A DNA stretch of 32,403 bases from Sphingopyxis sp. (lineage in GTDB: Bacteria > Pseudomonadota > Alphaproteobacteria > Sphingomonadales > Sphingomonadaceae). Location of the stretch: positions 1-32,403 of the forward strand of contig JAURVS010000131.1 in the NCBI GenBank assembly GCA_030655355.1, read 5' to 3'. Every line of letters begins with the position of its first letter. Within the stretch, counting starts at the first letter, position 1. A program made the position numbers and the translations under genes. This document shows positions 7,164 through 15,607 of this stretch, in pieces. The notes under the pieces are model-generated. The model made no database searches. It was not told the origin of the DNA and saw only the letters and a program-made list of their open reading frames with translations.

Positions 7164-7973
7164 CTAGGCCTCTTCGAGAGGCTCGACAGGCGCCTCTTCG
7201 GCGCCTGTTTTGCGTCGGCGCTGCGTAAACCAGATCGCAAGCAGCGACATTTCATACAGGAACACCAGCGGCACCGCGAGCAGGAGCTGGCTCAAGATAT
7301 CGGGCGGCGTGAACACCGCGGCGATCGCAAAAGCGGCGACGATCATATAGCGTCGCGCAGAAACCAGCTGCTCGCGCGTCACCAGGCCCGACCGCTCAAT
7401 GAGCATCAGCAGGATCGGCAGCAAAAACGCGATGCCGAACGCCATGATGAACTGCATCGTGAAGCTCAGATAATTGCCGACGGTGGGCAGTGCCTCTTGC
7501 GTGATCCCGCCGACATTACCCTGATAACCGAGCAGGAATTTGAGCGCGATCGGGATGGTGATGAAATAGGCGAAGCTGGCGCCGATCGTGAACAGGATCG
7601 GCGTCGCAAGCAAAAAGGGCAGAAGCGCACGCTTTTCCTGTTTGAACAGGCCCGGCGCGACGAATTTCCACAGTTGGTTCGCGATCACCGGAAAGGCGAT
7701 CATCATTGCCGCGAACAGCGCGACTTTGATCTCGACGAAAAACGCTTCGAACAGCTGCGTATAGATCAGCTTCCCCTGCCCTGCTCGAACGAGCGGCTGG
7801 ACGAGAATCCCGAAAATCGGCTTCGCATAATAAAGGCAGACGCCAAACGCCAAGCCGATCGCGAGCAGTGATTTAAGCAGGCGCGATCGCAATTCGATCA
7901 GATGATCGAGCATCGGCATCTTGCCGCCAGCGCCATCTTCGTCGCCATTGGCCACCGGAATCTCTGCGCTCAT
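7164..7973 (-). CDS. tatC: Twin-arginine translocase subunit TatC
   Basis: A 269-residue inner-membrane protein with about six hydrophobic helices. It has the TatC signature MLDHLIELRSRLLKS near the N-terminus (after a ~20-residue acidic/Gly tail) and the FVAPGLFKQEKR loop of the family. TatC recognises the twin-arginine signal peptide and, with TatB, forms the substrate receptor for export of folded proteins. Its ATG overlaps the tatB stop by 4 bases (ATGA), so translation is coupled. The last codons (EEAPVEPLEEA) encode, on the opposite strand, a hairpin that looks like the entericidin terminator. It is the last gene of the argS-to-tatC operon. Confidence 0.96.
   Translation of the reverse strand: MSAEIPVANGDEDGAGGKMPMLDHLIELRSRLLKSLLAIGLAFGVCLYYAKPIFGILVQPLVRAGQGKLIYTQLFEAFFVEIKVALFAAMMIAFPVIANQLWKFVAPGLFKQEKRALLPFLLATPILFTIGASFAYFITIPIALKFLLGYQGNVGGITQEALPTVGNYLSFTMQFIMAFGIAFLLPILLMLIERSGLVTREQLVSARRYMIVAAFAIAAVFTPPDILSQLLLAVPLVFLYEMSLLAIWFTQRRRKTGAEEAPVEPLEEA
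7186..7211 (+). terminator. Intrinsic terminator for entericidin, embedded in the tatC 3' end
   Basis: ACAGGCGCC (7186-7194) and GGCGCCTGT (7200-7208) form a perfect 9-bp stem with a TCTTC loop; the T run spans 7208-7211. It lies 45 bases past the entericidin stop, within the antisense of the tatC C-terminal codons. A second smaller hairpin (7168-7182) precedes it. Confidence 0.65.
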
Positions 7974-8353
7974 GGCAGCGGACCGTCCTTTGGCGGAATC
8001 GCATGCGTTTCGGACGGCGTCGCAGCGGCTGCTTCGTCAACCTCGGCGTCGGTCGCAGGCTCAGTCTTTTGCGCAGGCGTCGACGATGCCGCGTTTGACG
8101 TGCCGATATCGTCGATGCGCGGGAACTCGCGCATGATCGCGTCATTCTGCTCGCGCCACTGCTTTTCGAGTTCTTCGAGTTCGGCTTCGCGCATCATCGT
8201 GTCGAGCCCCGACCGGAAATGGCGCGCCATACCGCGCGCCTTGGCCATCCATTTCCCGACAAAGCGCATCGCCTTGGGAAGGTCCTTGGGGCCGATAACC
8301 ACAAGGGCCACCACCACGACGAGCAGCAACTCGGTGGGCGCGACGTCAAACAT
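7970..8353 (-). CDS. tatB: Sec-independent protein translocase subunit TatB
   Basis: A 127-residue single-span protein: N-terminal helix MFDVAPTELLLVVVVALVVIGPKDLP, with the family E in the membrane segment and the GPKDLP hinge, then a long amphipathic helix (about residues 27-75) and an Ala/Pro/Thr-rich acidic tail. TatB partners TatC in binding Tat signal peptides. The order tatA-tatB-tatC and the 4-base overlap with tatC confirm the assignment over a TatA paralogue. The C-terminal tail is low-complexity, as usual for the family. Confidence 0.94.
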   Translation of the reverse strand: MFDVAPTELLLVVVVALVVIGPKDLPKAMRFVGKWMAKARGMARHFRSGLDTMMREAELEELEKQWREQNDAIMREFPRIDDIGTSNAASSTPAQKTEPATDAEVDEAAAATPSETHAIPPKDGPLP

Positions 8354-8385
8354 GACCTAAAACTTCCCCCGCAATCGGACGGCGA

Positions 8386-8622
8386 TCAGAGCTTGTCGTG
8401 CTCGGCGGTCGGGGTCGGGATCGGAGCAGCAGCATCGGGCGCGCGCTGGCCCTCGATATGCTTGGGAGCGGGCGTCGGCGCGTCGTCTTCCGACATGCCC
8501 TTCTTGAAGCTTTTGATGCCCTTGGCGACATCGCCCATCATGTCCGAAAAACGGCCCTTGCCGAACAGCAGCAGGACGAGAATCCCGACCACGAGCCAGT
8601 GCCAGATGCTGAAGCTACCCAT
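8386..8622 (-). CDS. tatA: Sec-independent protein translocase subunit TatA
   Basis: A 78-residue protein: one membrane helix ([20 protein letters not shown]) with the conserved FGKGR hinge, then an amphipathic helix ([20 protein letters not shown]) and a Pro/Ala-rich tail. TatA oligomerises to form the protein-conducting element of the Tat system. GGAGAA lies just upstream of the ATG on the minus strand. It sits 32 bases before tatB and 25 bases after scpB. A candidate Tat substrate is encoded at 26794-27207. Confidence 0.95.
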   Translation of the reverse strand: MGSFSIWHWLVVGILVLLLFGKGRFSDMMGDVAKGIKSFKKGMSEDDAPTPAPKHIEGQRAPDAAAPIPTPTAEHDKL

Positions 8623-8647
8623 CTTAAATTCTCCTTGAGGCCGTCAT

Positions 8648-9241
8648 CTAAGCCTCTTCGCCATCTTTTACTAGGTCCTGCTCGTCCATTGCCTCTTCAA
8701 AAGCGAGGTCGACCGGATCGAGCAGCCCTGCCGCGCGCAAATCATCGACGCCCGGCAAGTCCTTGCGGCTCGTGAGGCCGAAATGTTGCAGGAAAACGTC
8801 GGTCGTCTTGTAAATTAGCGGGCGCCCCGGAACCTCCCGCCGCCCGGCGGGAGCGACCCATTCGGCTTCCATCAGCACATCAAGCGTGCCCTTTGAAGTC
8901 TGGACCCCGCGGATCGCCTCGATCTCGGCGCGACTCACGGGCTCATGATAGGCTATGATCGCGAGGACCTCGGCGGCTGCACGCGACAGTTTGCGCGGAT
9001 CATCGCGTTCGCGGCGCAGCAAATGCGCCAGATCGGCGGGTGTCTGAAAATGCCAATGCCCGCCGCGCTCGACGAGCTCGATACCGCTTCCGTCATGCCG
9101 CGCCGCTATTGCGGCAATAATCGCGCGAACTTCGCCCGGCGTCATTTCGCCGCCGAGCCTACCGGCAACTTGCCGCGGATCGAGCGGCTCGTCACTCGCA
9201 AATAGCATGGCCTCGATGGCGCGTTCCAGATCGTCGATCAT
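8648..9241 (-). CDS. scpB: Segregation and condensation protein B
   Basis: A 197-residue protein with two winged-helix domains. Blocks such as LERAIEAMLFASDEPL at the N-terminus, LSRAAAEVLAIIAYHEPVSRAEIEAIRGV in the middle and GRPLIYKTTDVFLQHFGL are diagnostic of ScpB. Together with ScpA (kleisin) and SMC it forms the bacterial condensin that compacts and segregates the chromosome. The start codon overlaps the scpA stop by 4 bases, fitting stoichiometric coupled translation. The acidic C-terminal tail (FEEAMDEQDLVKDGEEA) is short. smc itself is not in the window. Confidence 0.95.
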   Translation of the reverse strand: MIDDLERAIEAMLFASDEPLDPRQVAGRLGGEMTPGEVRAIIAAIAARHDGSGIELVERGGHWHFQTPADLAHLLRRERDDPRKLSRAAAEVLAIIAYHEPVSRAEIEAIRGVQTSKGTLDVLMEAEWVAPAGRREVPGRPLIYKTTDVFLQHFGLTSRKDLPGVDDLRAAGLLDPVDLAFEEAMDEQDLVKDGEEA

Positions 9242-10026
9242 GCGGGTCGGTGTCCCATTTGAGCGGCCTTCAGATAAAGAGGTTCGAACGCCCCTTCCTG
9301 CTTCAAATCGATGCGGCCTTGTCGTGCCAGTTCAAGCGCCGCCACAAAACTCGACGCGATAGCCGAGCGGCGGAGCGGACCGACATAGTCCGATGGCAGA
9401 AAATCGGCCAATTCGGCCCAGTCGAGTTTGACCCCGATCATCCGCTGGAGATGTTGAAGCGCAGCGTCGAGGGTAACCACAGGGCGCCGCGACACCATAT
9501 GAACTACCGGCTCGCTACGCAGCTTGACCTGCCCATAAGCCGCGAGAAGATCGTAGAGGCTGGCGTCCCATCGGCGCACTTTGATATCGCGCAGCCCCTC
9601 GGGTTTTGCGCGGAGGAACACGTCGCGGCCTACTCGATCGCGCGCAAGCAAGCGCGCGGCGGCTTCGCGCATCGCGGCCAGACGCTGCAAGCGCAGTTGC
9701 AGACGCAGCGCAAGTTCGTCGGGTGACGGGTCCTCGAACGGATCCTTGGGCAGCAGCAGCGCCGATTTCAGATAAGCGAGCCACGCCGCCATCACGAGAT
9801 AATCGGCCGCGACCTCCAGCTTCAGTTCGCGCGCCTCGGCGATGAAGGTCAGATATTGTTCGACGAGCGCGAGAATGGAAATCTGCTTGAGGTCGACCTT
9901 CTGATTGCGCGCGAGCGCAAGCAACAGATCGAGCGGTCCTTCCCAGCTTTCTAGCGAGAGCTGAAATGCATCGTCGCGTTCGGGCGCTGCCGGTACAATC
10001 TCGAAGTCGAGCGGCAGCTCTTCCAT
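9238..10026 (-). CDS. scpA: Segregation and condensation protein A (kleisin)
   Basis: A 262-residue kleisin. After a short acidic lead (MEELPLDFEIVPAAPERDD) the typical LSLESWEGPLDLLLALARNQKVDLKQISILALVEQYL block begins, followed by the helical core YLVMAAWLAYLKSALLLP; the C-terminal winged helix includes FVAALELARQGRIDLKQ. ScpA bridges the SMC heads and binds ScpB. The ATG at 10026 is preferred: it is 7 bases past the nagZ stop with GAGCAGG just upstream, whereas the longer open frame to 10179 lies inside nagZ and adds Arg/Ser-rich sequence unlike the family. Confidence 0.94.
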   Translation of the reverse strand: MEELPLDFEIVPAAPERDDAFQLSLESWEGPLDLLLALARNQKVDLKQISILALVEQYLTFIAEARELKLEVAADYLVMAAWLAYLKSALLLPKDPFEDPSPDELALRLQLRLQRLAAMREAAARLLARDRVGRDVFLRAKPEGLRDIKVRRWDASLYDLLAAYGQVKLRSEPVVHMVSRRPVVTLDAALQHLQRMIGVKLDWAELADFLPSDYVGPLRRSAIASSFVAALELARQGRIDLKQEGAFEPLYLKAAQMGHRPA

Positions 10027-10033
10027 CGCCTGC

Positions 10034-11041
10034 TCAGGCGATCGCGAGCAGCGCGTCGCGCTGATCGACGAGCGTTGCGAAGGGGCGATCGTCGCCATGT
10101 CCCGATATTCGGTCCATCGCACCTTCGAGGCGCGCACGCGAAACCGTGCTGATCGGATCGAGCGAGTTGGCGATGCCAATCATGTCGTCCATCTTGCCCC
10201 AGCAGTTGAGTGCAATGTCGCACCCGGCGGCAACGGCGGCGGCGGCACGCGAGGGAACATCGCCCGACAAAGCTTCCATATCGAGGTCGTCGCTCATCAA
10301 CAGGCCATGGAAACCAATGCGCTGGCGGATGACGCTATCGATGATGATCGGCGAAAGCGTTGCCGGGCGTTCGGCGTCCCAAGCGGTAAAGACGACATGG
10401 CAGGTCATCGCCATCGCTGCGTCGCGCAGCGCTGCAAAAGGCGCTAGATCAGTCTGGAGATCGCGGTCGAGCGCATCGACGACGGGCAATTCCTTATGCG
10501 AATCGAGCAAGGCGCGCCCGTGCCCGGGGATATGCTTGACGATCCCGACGACGCCGCCGTCTTGCAACCCGCTGAGGATCGCGCGACCGAGTGCAGCAAC
10601 GCGCATCGGCTCGCTACCCAGCGCGCGATCGCCGATGATGTCGCTTGCACCGGGCTGACGGACATCGAGCAACGGCAGACAATCGACGTTGATACCGACT
10701 TCGGACAGCATTGCGGCAAGCGCCATCGCATTGAGGCGAGCCGCCTCGATCGCACTCGCTGGCGCGCGTTCATACAGATCATCAAACGCCGCACCGCTGG
10801 GAAAATTGGGCCATTCGGGCGATTTCATCCGCGCGACCCTCCCGCCTTCCTGATCGATCAAGATCGGGAGCGTTTCGCGTCCATCGAGGCTGCGTAGCTC
10901 GTCGGTCAGGCGCCGCACCTGCTCGCGATTTTCAACGTTTCGGCCGAACAATATATAACCCGCCGGATCGCTGTCGCGAAAGAAGGCACGCTCATCGGCG
11001 GTGAGGGTGAGGCCCGACAGGCCGAAAATCGCAGGTATCAT
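10034..11041 (-). CDS. nagZ: Beta-N-acetylhexosaminidase (GH3)
   Basis: A 335-residue cytoplasmic glycoside hydrolase family 3 enzyme of standard length. Signatures: GYILFGRNVENREQ, LIDQEGGRVARMK (about 61-73), the flexible catalytic loop KHIPGHGRALLDSHKELP (169-186), and MSDDLDMEALSG (249-260) carrying the nucleophilic Asp. NagZ removes N-acetylglucosamine from anhydromuropeptides during peptidoglycan recycling; in some bacteria its product feeds AmpR-controlled beta-lactamase induction. No signal peptide is seen, as expected. It lies between the SPOR-protein gene and scpA, a common alphaproteobacterial arrangement. Confidence 0.95.
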   Translation of the reverse strand: MIPAIFGLSGLTLTADERAFFRDSDPAGYILFGRNVENREQVRRLTDELRSLDGRETLPILIDQEGGRVARMKSPEWPNFPSGAAFDDLYERAPASAIEAARLNAMALAAMLSEVGINVDCLPLLDVRQPGASDIIGDRALGSEPMRVAALGRAILSGLQDGGVVGIVKHIPGHGRALLDSHKELPVVDALDRDLQTDLAPFAALRDAAMAMTCHVVFTAWDAERPATLSPIIIDSVIRQRIGFHGLLMSDDLDMEALSGDVPSRAAAAVAAGCDIALNCWGKMDDMIGIANSLDPISTVSRARLEGAMDRISGHGDDRPFATLVDQRDALLAIA

Positions 11042-11149
11042 CGTGCGTCAATCTCCATCGGCTGCCGCTCCCTCACGCGGCAGGTAGGGCGAGCATCATG
11101 CCATAGCGACAGGATTGCACCAACGGAGTCTGCGGCCAAGCGGGGCGAA

Positions 11150-11938
11150 TCAGCGAACGACGACGCAATTTTCACCGGCGACGCGCAATTTACCGCACAA
11201 ATTTACGGCGTTGGCAGCTGTTCCTGTCGAAACGCGCAAGCGATATACCGTTCCGTTGCCTACTTTTGCGGGCGAAACCGATTTGTTGAGGTCGGCCAGA
11301 TAGGCAAAACGCTTCGACATATTGGTCCACGCCTTCGCTGCCGCGGCGTCGCTACTAAACGCGCCGAGCTGGATCATTGCCGACCCCGAAGTGGGCGGTG
11401 CCGCCTTATCTTCCGTTTCGGCAACCTTCACCACTGGCACGACGGGCTTGGATTTTGCCTTGTCGCCGGGTGCAGTCTGCGCAGCAGCAGCTCTCGCATT
11501 GGCCGCTGCGGCCTTGTCGGCTGCCGCCTTGGCAGTTGCAGCTTCGCGTTCCTGCGGGGTCACAGCGGGCTCTTCGGGCATGCGGCTCGGATCGACCTTG
11601 CCCTCAGGCTCGGCGCCCTCGCTAGCCGAGAAGCTTGCATCGCCTTCACCCTCGAACATCTTTGCCCCGTCATTCTTGGGCGGAACCTTGTAATTGCCTT
11701 CCTGAGCAGCGATCAGTTCGCCATTACCGCGCGATCCGCCGTTCTGGATCCACCACAGGCCGCCAAGCGCGGCGGCGATCAGCAGCAGGCCGCCGAACAC
11801 CATCATCAACAAGCGAGCCGGAGAAACCTCACCATCTTCCTCGAAACCATCTGCGGCTTCGAGCCAGGGCAGACGATCTTCTTCGCCAAGCCCAAAACCG
11901 GCGTCGGCCTGCTCGATGTTCTTGTCCCCCGCCATCAA
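11150..11938 (-). CDS. SPOR domain-containing membrane protein
   Basis: A 262-residue bitopic inner-membrane protein. The cytoplasmic N-terminus (about 1-42) is acidic. One membrane helix (LLMMVFGGLLLIAAALGGLWW, about 43-64) is followed by a periplasmic linker rich in Ala/Lys/Glu (about 100-175). The C-terminal SPOR domain (about 185-262) contains MIQLGAFSSDAAAAKAW and YRLRVSTGTAANAVNLCGKL. SPOR domains bind denuded glycan strands at the septum, so a role in division or cell-wall remodelling is likely. The start ATGATGG overlaps the argS stop: ATG at 11938 gives a 4-base ATGA overlap, while ATG at 11935 is one codon later. Next to nagZ, it gives the operon a peptidoglycan theme. Confidence 0.9.
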   Translation of the reverse strand: MMAGDKNIEQADAGFGLGEEDRLPWLEAADGFEEDGEVSPARLLMMVFGGLLLIAAALGGLWWIQNGGSRGNGELIAAQEGNYKVPPKNDGAKMFEGEGDASFSASEGAEPEGKVDPSRMPEEPAVTPQEREAATAKAAADKAAAANARAAAAQTAPGDKAKSKPVVPVVKVAETEDKAAPPTSGSAMIQLGAFSSDAAAAKAWTNMSKRFAYLADLNKSVSPAKVGNGTVYRLRVSTGTAANAVNLCGKLRVAGENCVVVR

Positions 11939-13662
11939 ACCATCTCCTCGAGCGCCTCAACCCCCATCAGGTGCAGCCCGTTGCGGATAACCTGCCCGAT
12001 TCCGTCGGCCAAATAAAGGCGCGTCGCGGTCATTTCGGGGTCATTGTCGAGAACGATGCGTAAGCTGGGATCATCGTTGCCGAGATTATACCAAGCATGG
12101 AAAGCCGCCGCGACGTCGGCAAGGTAAAAGGCAATGCGGTGCGGCTCGCGTGCTGATGCCGCCGATTCGACGATCCGGGGGAACTGCGCGAGCAATTTGA
12201 CCAGTCCGAGTTCGTGCGCGTTGAGCCGCTGCGGCGCGGGCGCTGGCAGATCGATCCCAGCATCGGCCGCTTTTTTGCGCAGCCGCGAGATCCGCGCATT
12301 GGCATATTGAAGATACCATACAGGATTATCGCGCGAAGCTTCGACGACTTTCGCAAAATCGAAGTCCATCTGGGCATCAGCTTTCCGCGTCAGCATGGTG
12401 AAGCGGACGGCATCCTTGCCGACCTCGTCGACCACATCGGCGAGCGTGACGAAATTGCCCGCGCGCTTCGACATTTTGAACGGCTCGCCATTTTTGAGCA
12501 GACGGACCATCTGGACCAGCTTGACGTCGAAGCGCGTCGTGCCGCCGGTCAGCGCCGCGACAGCGGCCTTGATCCGCTTGACCGTGCCGGCATGGTCGGC
12601 GCCCCAGATGTCGATCAGTTCGTCGGCATTCTGGCTCTTCTGGAAATGATAAGCGAGATCGGCGCCGAAATATGTCCAGCTCCCGTCCGACTTCTTGATC
12701 GGGCGGTCTTGATCGTCGCCGAACCGCGTCGAACGGAACAGCGGCAGCTCGACGGGTTCCCAATCTTCGGGGGTTTCGCCCTTGGGCGCTTCGAGTACGC
12801 CGTCATAGACAAGGTCATTGTCGCGAAGCCATTTTTCGGCCGCAGCGGGTTTGCCTTCGGCCTGCAATTCGGCTTCCGACGAGAAAAGGTCATGATGAAT
12901 GCCAAGCTTGGCGAGGTCGGCACGGATCATGTCCATCATCGCGCTGACCGCCTCGGCGCGGAACAAGCCGAGCCACGCGCTTTCAGGCGCGCCGACAAAG
13001 CGGTCACCATATTCGACCGCCAACTTGTCCGCGACCGGCATCAGATAGTCGCCCGGATAAAGCCCCTCTGGGATCGCGCCGATATCTTCGCCAAGCGCTT
13101 CGCGATACCGCATATGCACCGAGCGGGCGAGCACATCGACTTGTCCGCCCGCGTCGTTGACATAATATTCGCGGATGACTTCGTGCCCGGCAAATTCGAG
13201 CAGCGCCGCAAGTGCGTCGCCGACGACCGCGCCACGGCAATGGCCGACGTGCATCGGGCCGGTCGGGTTCGCCGACACATATTCGACATTGACGCGGCGT
13301 CCCTGCCCCATCGTGGAGCGACCATAATCGCCGCTCTCGCTGAAGATCAGCTCCAGTTCGTCGCGCCAGCTGTCATCGACAAGCCGCAGATTGATAAAGC
13401 CCGGACCGGCAACGCTCGCTTCCGTCACTTCATCAAGAGCACCCAGTTCGACCACCAACAGGTCGGCGAGCGCGCGCGGGTTCATCCCCGCAGGCTTGGC
13501 AAGCACCATTGCGGCGTTGGTGGCGACATCACCATGCGCGGGGTCGCGCGGCGGCTCGACGCTGATCGCGCTGCGGTCGAGGCCACCGGGCAGAGCGTCG
13601 CGGGCGGCGAGCGCATCGAGTGCGGCGCCGATATGGTCGGAAAAACGGCTGAATAAGGTCAC
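11935..13662 (-). CDS. argS: Arginyl-tRNA synthetase
   Basis: A 575-residue class I aminoacyl-tRNA synthetase. Visible are the N-terminal additional domain, the HIGH-type motif ANPTGPMHVGH (H138-H141), the YVNDAGGQ block (167-174), the KMSKS-type motif FKMSKRAGN (396-400 core) and the helical anticodon-binding domain ending in MGVEALEEMV. It charges tRNA-Arg. The start codon is GTG at 13662, with no strong Shine-Dalgarno. It is the first gene of the operon that runs through SPOR, nagZ, scpA, scpB and tatABC. The upstream lipoprotein gene is on the same strand but separated by a terminator-like hairpin. Confidence 0.97.
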   Translation of the reverse strand: MTLFSRFSDHIGAALDALAARDALPGGLDRSAISVEPPRDPAHGDVATNAAMVLAKPAGMNPRALADLLVVELGALDEVTEASVAGPGFINLRLVDDSWRDELELIFSESGDYGRSTMGQGRRVNVEYVSANPTGPMHVGHCRGAVVGDALAALLEFAGHEVIREYYVNDAGGQVDVLARSVHMRYREALGEDIGAIPEGLYPGDYLMPVADKLAVEYGDRFVGAPESAWLGLFRAEAVSAMMDMIRADLAKLGIHHDLFSSEAELQAEGKPAAAEKWLRDNDLVYDGVLEAPKGETPEDWEPVELPLFRSTRFGDDQDRPIKKSDGSWTYFGADLAYHFQKSQNADELIDIWGADHAGTVKRIKAAVAALTGGTTRFDVKLVQMVRLLKNGEPFKMSKRAGNFVTLADVVDEVGKDAVRFTMLTRKADAQMDFDFAKVVEASRDNPVWYLQYANARISRLRKKAADAGIDLPAPAPQRLNAHELGLVKLLAQFPRIVESAASAREPHRIAFYLADVAAAFHAWYNLGNDDPSLRIVLDNDPEMTATRLYLADGIGQVIRNGLHLMGVEALEEMV

Positions 13663-13726
13663 GGGCTGGGCCTATCTTCGATCAGGAAAAGTCTTGCGCG
13701 CGCCCTATAGCAGCTTGGCGCACGCG

Positions 13727-13759
13727 AAAAGCCCTGCGTCACCGGTCGGCGCGCAGGGC
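13727..13759 (-). terminator. Intrinsic terminator of the lipoprotein gene
   Basis: GCCCTGCG (13731-13738) pairs with CGCAGGGC (13752-13759) around a 13-base loop. Read on the minus strand it is followed by TTTT (As at 13727-13730). It lies 38 bases past the lipoprotein stop and before argS, separating the two transcription units. Confidence 0.6.
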
Positions 13760-13796
13760 GTGAAGAGGCGAACGGCGCCGCAGCGCCGCCGCGATC

Positions 13797-14468
13797 CTAT
13801 CGTCGGACGTTATATTCGAGCTGTTCTTGCGTCAGCTGGAAGCCGATAAGCAGTTCAAAGCTTGCGCGCTGCACGGCGGCGCGAACTTCGGGAAGGCTCA
13901 ACGGATCAACTGCTGCATCCTGATCGCCCGCCTTCCGCTTGCGAGTGATGCGCTCCTGGATATCGGCAGGCAGCGTAGCCGCGGCGCGATCAACATAAGC
14001 CGAAGCCTGCCCACGTCCCGTGCCGCGCACCTGGCCTTCGGCGAAGTTCACGGTCACAGTGCCAAGCCGCTTGGCGATAACGGCGGTCCCGCCCTGCAGC
14101 ACGGTGCCATAATAGGGCAAGGTCACAGTGCGCGCCGGCCCAGCATCGCGGCGCGTCGCCACGACGTCGAAGCTTGCAAGCTGATAGACTTTCTCACCGG
14201 TATCGTTGCACTGCGGGGTCACATTGGTGATCGCGGCAACAACATCTACAGCGCGGGCATCACGGCTCGTCGCGGGATCGAACAGGGTGACGTCGCCGGT
14301 GTGCAGCGGCACGGCGACCGCCGGGCAGGTGCTGCGCGTCGACGTGATGCCGACACCGCCAGCGAGGTCGATTTCATTGTCCTTCGCACAGCCCGCGACC
14401 GTCGCCATGGCCGCCGTGCCGCAGAGCACGGTCAGAAACTTACGCGACGGAAACGATATGGACATCAT
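13797..14468 (-). CDS. Hypothetical lipoprotein
   Basis: A 223-residue protein of unrecognised family. A basic N-terminus (PSRKF) and hydrophobic stretch lead to lipobox VAGC with Cys27, so it is predicted to be a lipoprotein. The mature part contains short beta-like segments (TVTLPYYGTVLQGG, GTVTVNFAEGQVRGTGRGQASAY) and a helical C-terminus (LPEVRAAVQRASFELLIGFQLTQEQLEYNVRR). ATG at 14468 is chosen; a second ATG follows immediately at 14465, and a TTG 18 bases further upstream is less likely. It is divergent from ispH. Function unknown; it could be part of an envelope complex. Confidence 0.75.
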   Translation of the reverse strand: MMSISFPSRKFLTVLCGTAAMATVAGCAKDNEIDLAGGVGITSTRSTCPAVAVPLHTGDVTLFDPATSRDARAVDVVAAITNVTPQCNDTGEKVYQLASFDVVATRRDAGPARTVTLPYYGTVLQGGTAVIAKRLGTVTVNFAEGQVRGTGRGQASAYVDRAAATLPADIQERITRKRKAGDQDAAVDPLSLPEVRAAVQRASFELLIGFQLTQEQLEYNVRR

Positions 14469-14592
14469 GATAAACGGGCTTTCCAAACAGGCGCACAGAC
14501 ATGCGTCGGGACAGTTGATCCCGCTTCATGCGCGCCGCTTCTTATCGGCGCGATGAACAAGGCGCAACGGTGCGAAGTGGCTTTACCGCATG

Positions 14593-14617
14593 GTGGGCGC
14601 TGCGCTAGAGCGCCCAC
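14593..14617 (+). promoter_or_regulatory. 9-bp stem-loop immediately before the ispH start codon
   Basis: GTGGGCGCT (14593-14601) and AGCGCCCAC (14609-14617) form a perfect stem with a 7-base loop, ending 3 bases before the ispH ATG. No clear Shine-Dalgarno is left outside it, so it could limit translation initiation. Confidence 0.45.
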
Positions 14618-14620
14618 GAG

Positions 14621-15607
14621 ATGAATGTACCCCATCATATCGGCTCCGCAAGCGGAAGCGAAGCGGCAGAACTCAGGGTTTTGGTCGCGGCCCCGCGCGG
14701 TTTTTGCGCCGGAGTCGACCGCGCGATCCGTATCGTCGAACTCGCGCTTCAGAAATATGGCGCACCCGTCTTTGTCCGGCATGAAATCGTCCATAACCGC
14801 TATGTCGTGGACTCACTGAAGGAACTGGGCGCGATTTTCGTCGAATCGCTCGATCAGGTTCCCGACGGCGTTCCAGTCGTTTTCAGCGCCCACGGCGTGC
14901 CCAAAGCAGTCCCGGCGAAAGCCGAGATGCGCGGCCTTGATTATATCGATGCGACCTGTCCTCTCGTGTCGAAAGTGCACCGTCAGGCCGAACGAGCGTA
15001 TGAAGTCGGACGCCACATCGTCTTTGTCGGGCACGCCGGGCACCCCGAAGTGATCGGGACGCTGGGCCAACTGCCCGAGGGCGCAATGACATTGGTCGAA
15101 TCGGTCGACGACGTCGCCGCCCTCTCGCCTGCCGATCCCGAGATGCTGACGTTCCTGACGCAGACGACGCTGTCGGTCGACGACACACGCGACATCATCG
15201 CGGCACTTCAGCATCGCTTCCCGGCGATCACCGGCCCGCGCGGCGAGGATATCTGTTACGCGACATCGAACCGACAGGAAGCGGTGAAAGCGATCGCGGG
15301 CGAATGCGATCGCCTGATCGTAATCGGCGCGCCAAACAGTTCGAACAGCCTGCGCCTTGTCGAGGTCGCCGAGCGGCTCGGAACCCCGGCCCATCTCGTC
15401 CAGCGCGGCACCGACGTCGATCCCGCTTGGCTGGATGGTATTTCCACGCTTGGCGTAACCGCGGGCGCCAGCGCTCCCGAGAAGCTGGTCCGCGAAGTGA
15501 TCGACGCCATCGCGTCGGTGCGTCCGATCGTCGAGGATGTCGTCGTCACGGCGGAGGAGAATATGGTCTTCAAGCTGCCGCGCGGACTCGAGCCGGCTTC
15601 GGCCTGA
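14621..15607 (+). CDS. ispH: 4-hydroxy-3-methylbut-2-enyl diphosphate reductase
   Basis: A 328-residue [4Fe-4S] enzyme, the last step of the MEP isoprenoid pathway, yielding IPP and DMAPP. The three cluster cysteines lie in [11 protein letters not shown] (C29), DATCPLV (C113) and [12 protein letters not shown] (near 212). Other conserved sites are [20 protein letters not shown] and the substrate-binding NSSNSLRL. The N-terminus is about 17 residues longer than minimal homologues, and no intervening ATG or GTG is available. The start lies directly behind a 9-bp hairpin. It overlaps thrB by one base (TGATG), so ispH-thrB-rnhA form a coupled operon. Confidence 0.96.
   Translation: MNVPHHIGSASGSEAAELRVLVAAPRGFCAGVDRAIRIVELALQKYGAPVFVRHEIVHNRYVVDSLKELGAIFVESLDQVPDGVPVVFSAHGVPKAVPAKAEMRGLDYIDATCPLVSKVHRQAERAYEVGRHIVFVGHAGHPEVIGTLGQLPEGAMTLVESVDDVAALSPADPEMLTFLTQTTLSVDDTRDIIAALQHRFPAITGPRGEDICYATSNRQEAVKAIAGECDRLIVIGAPNSSNSLRLVEVAERLGTPAHLVQRGTDVDPAWLDGISTLGVTAGASAPEKLVREVIDAIASVRPIVEDVVVTAEENMVFKLPRGLEPASA

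Noticed and set aside
10026-10179. N-terminal extension of scpA into nagZ
   Set aside because: The extra 51 residues are Arg/Ser-rich antipattern sequence inside nagZ; the ATG at 10026 has a ribosome-binding site and the family start.
11377-11625. Plus-strand ORFs opposite the Ala-rich linker of the SPOR protein
   Set aside because: Low-complexity antisense frames produced by the repeated Ala/Lys codons; no start signal.
12214-13656. Long plus-strand ORF (480 codons) opposite argS
   Set aside because: It is the antisense shadow of argS in a GC-rich genome; the protein has no recognisable motif, while argS shows all family motifs.
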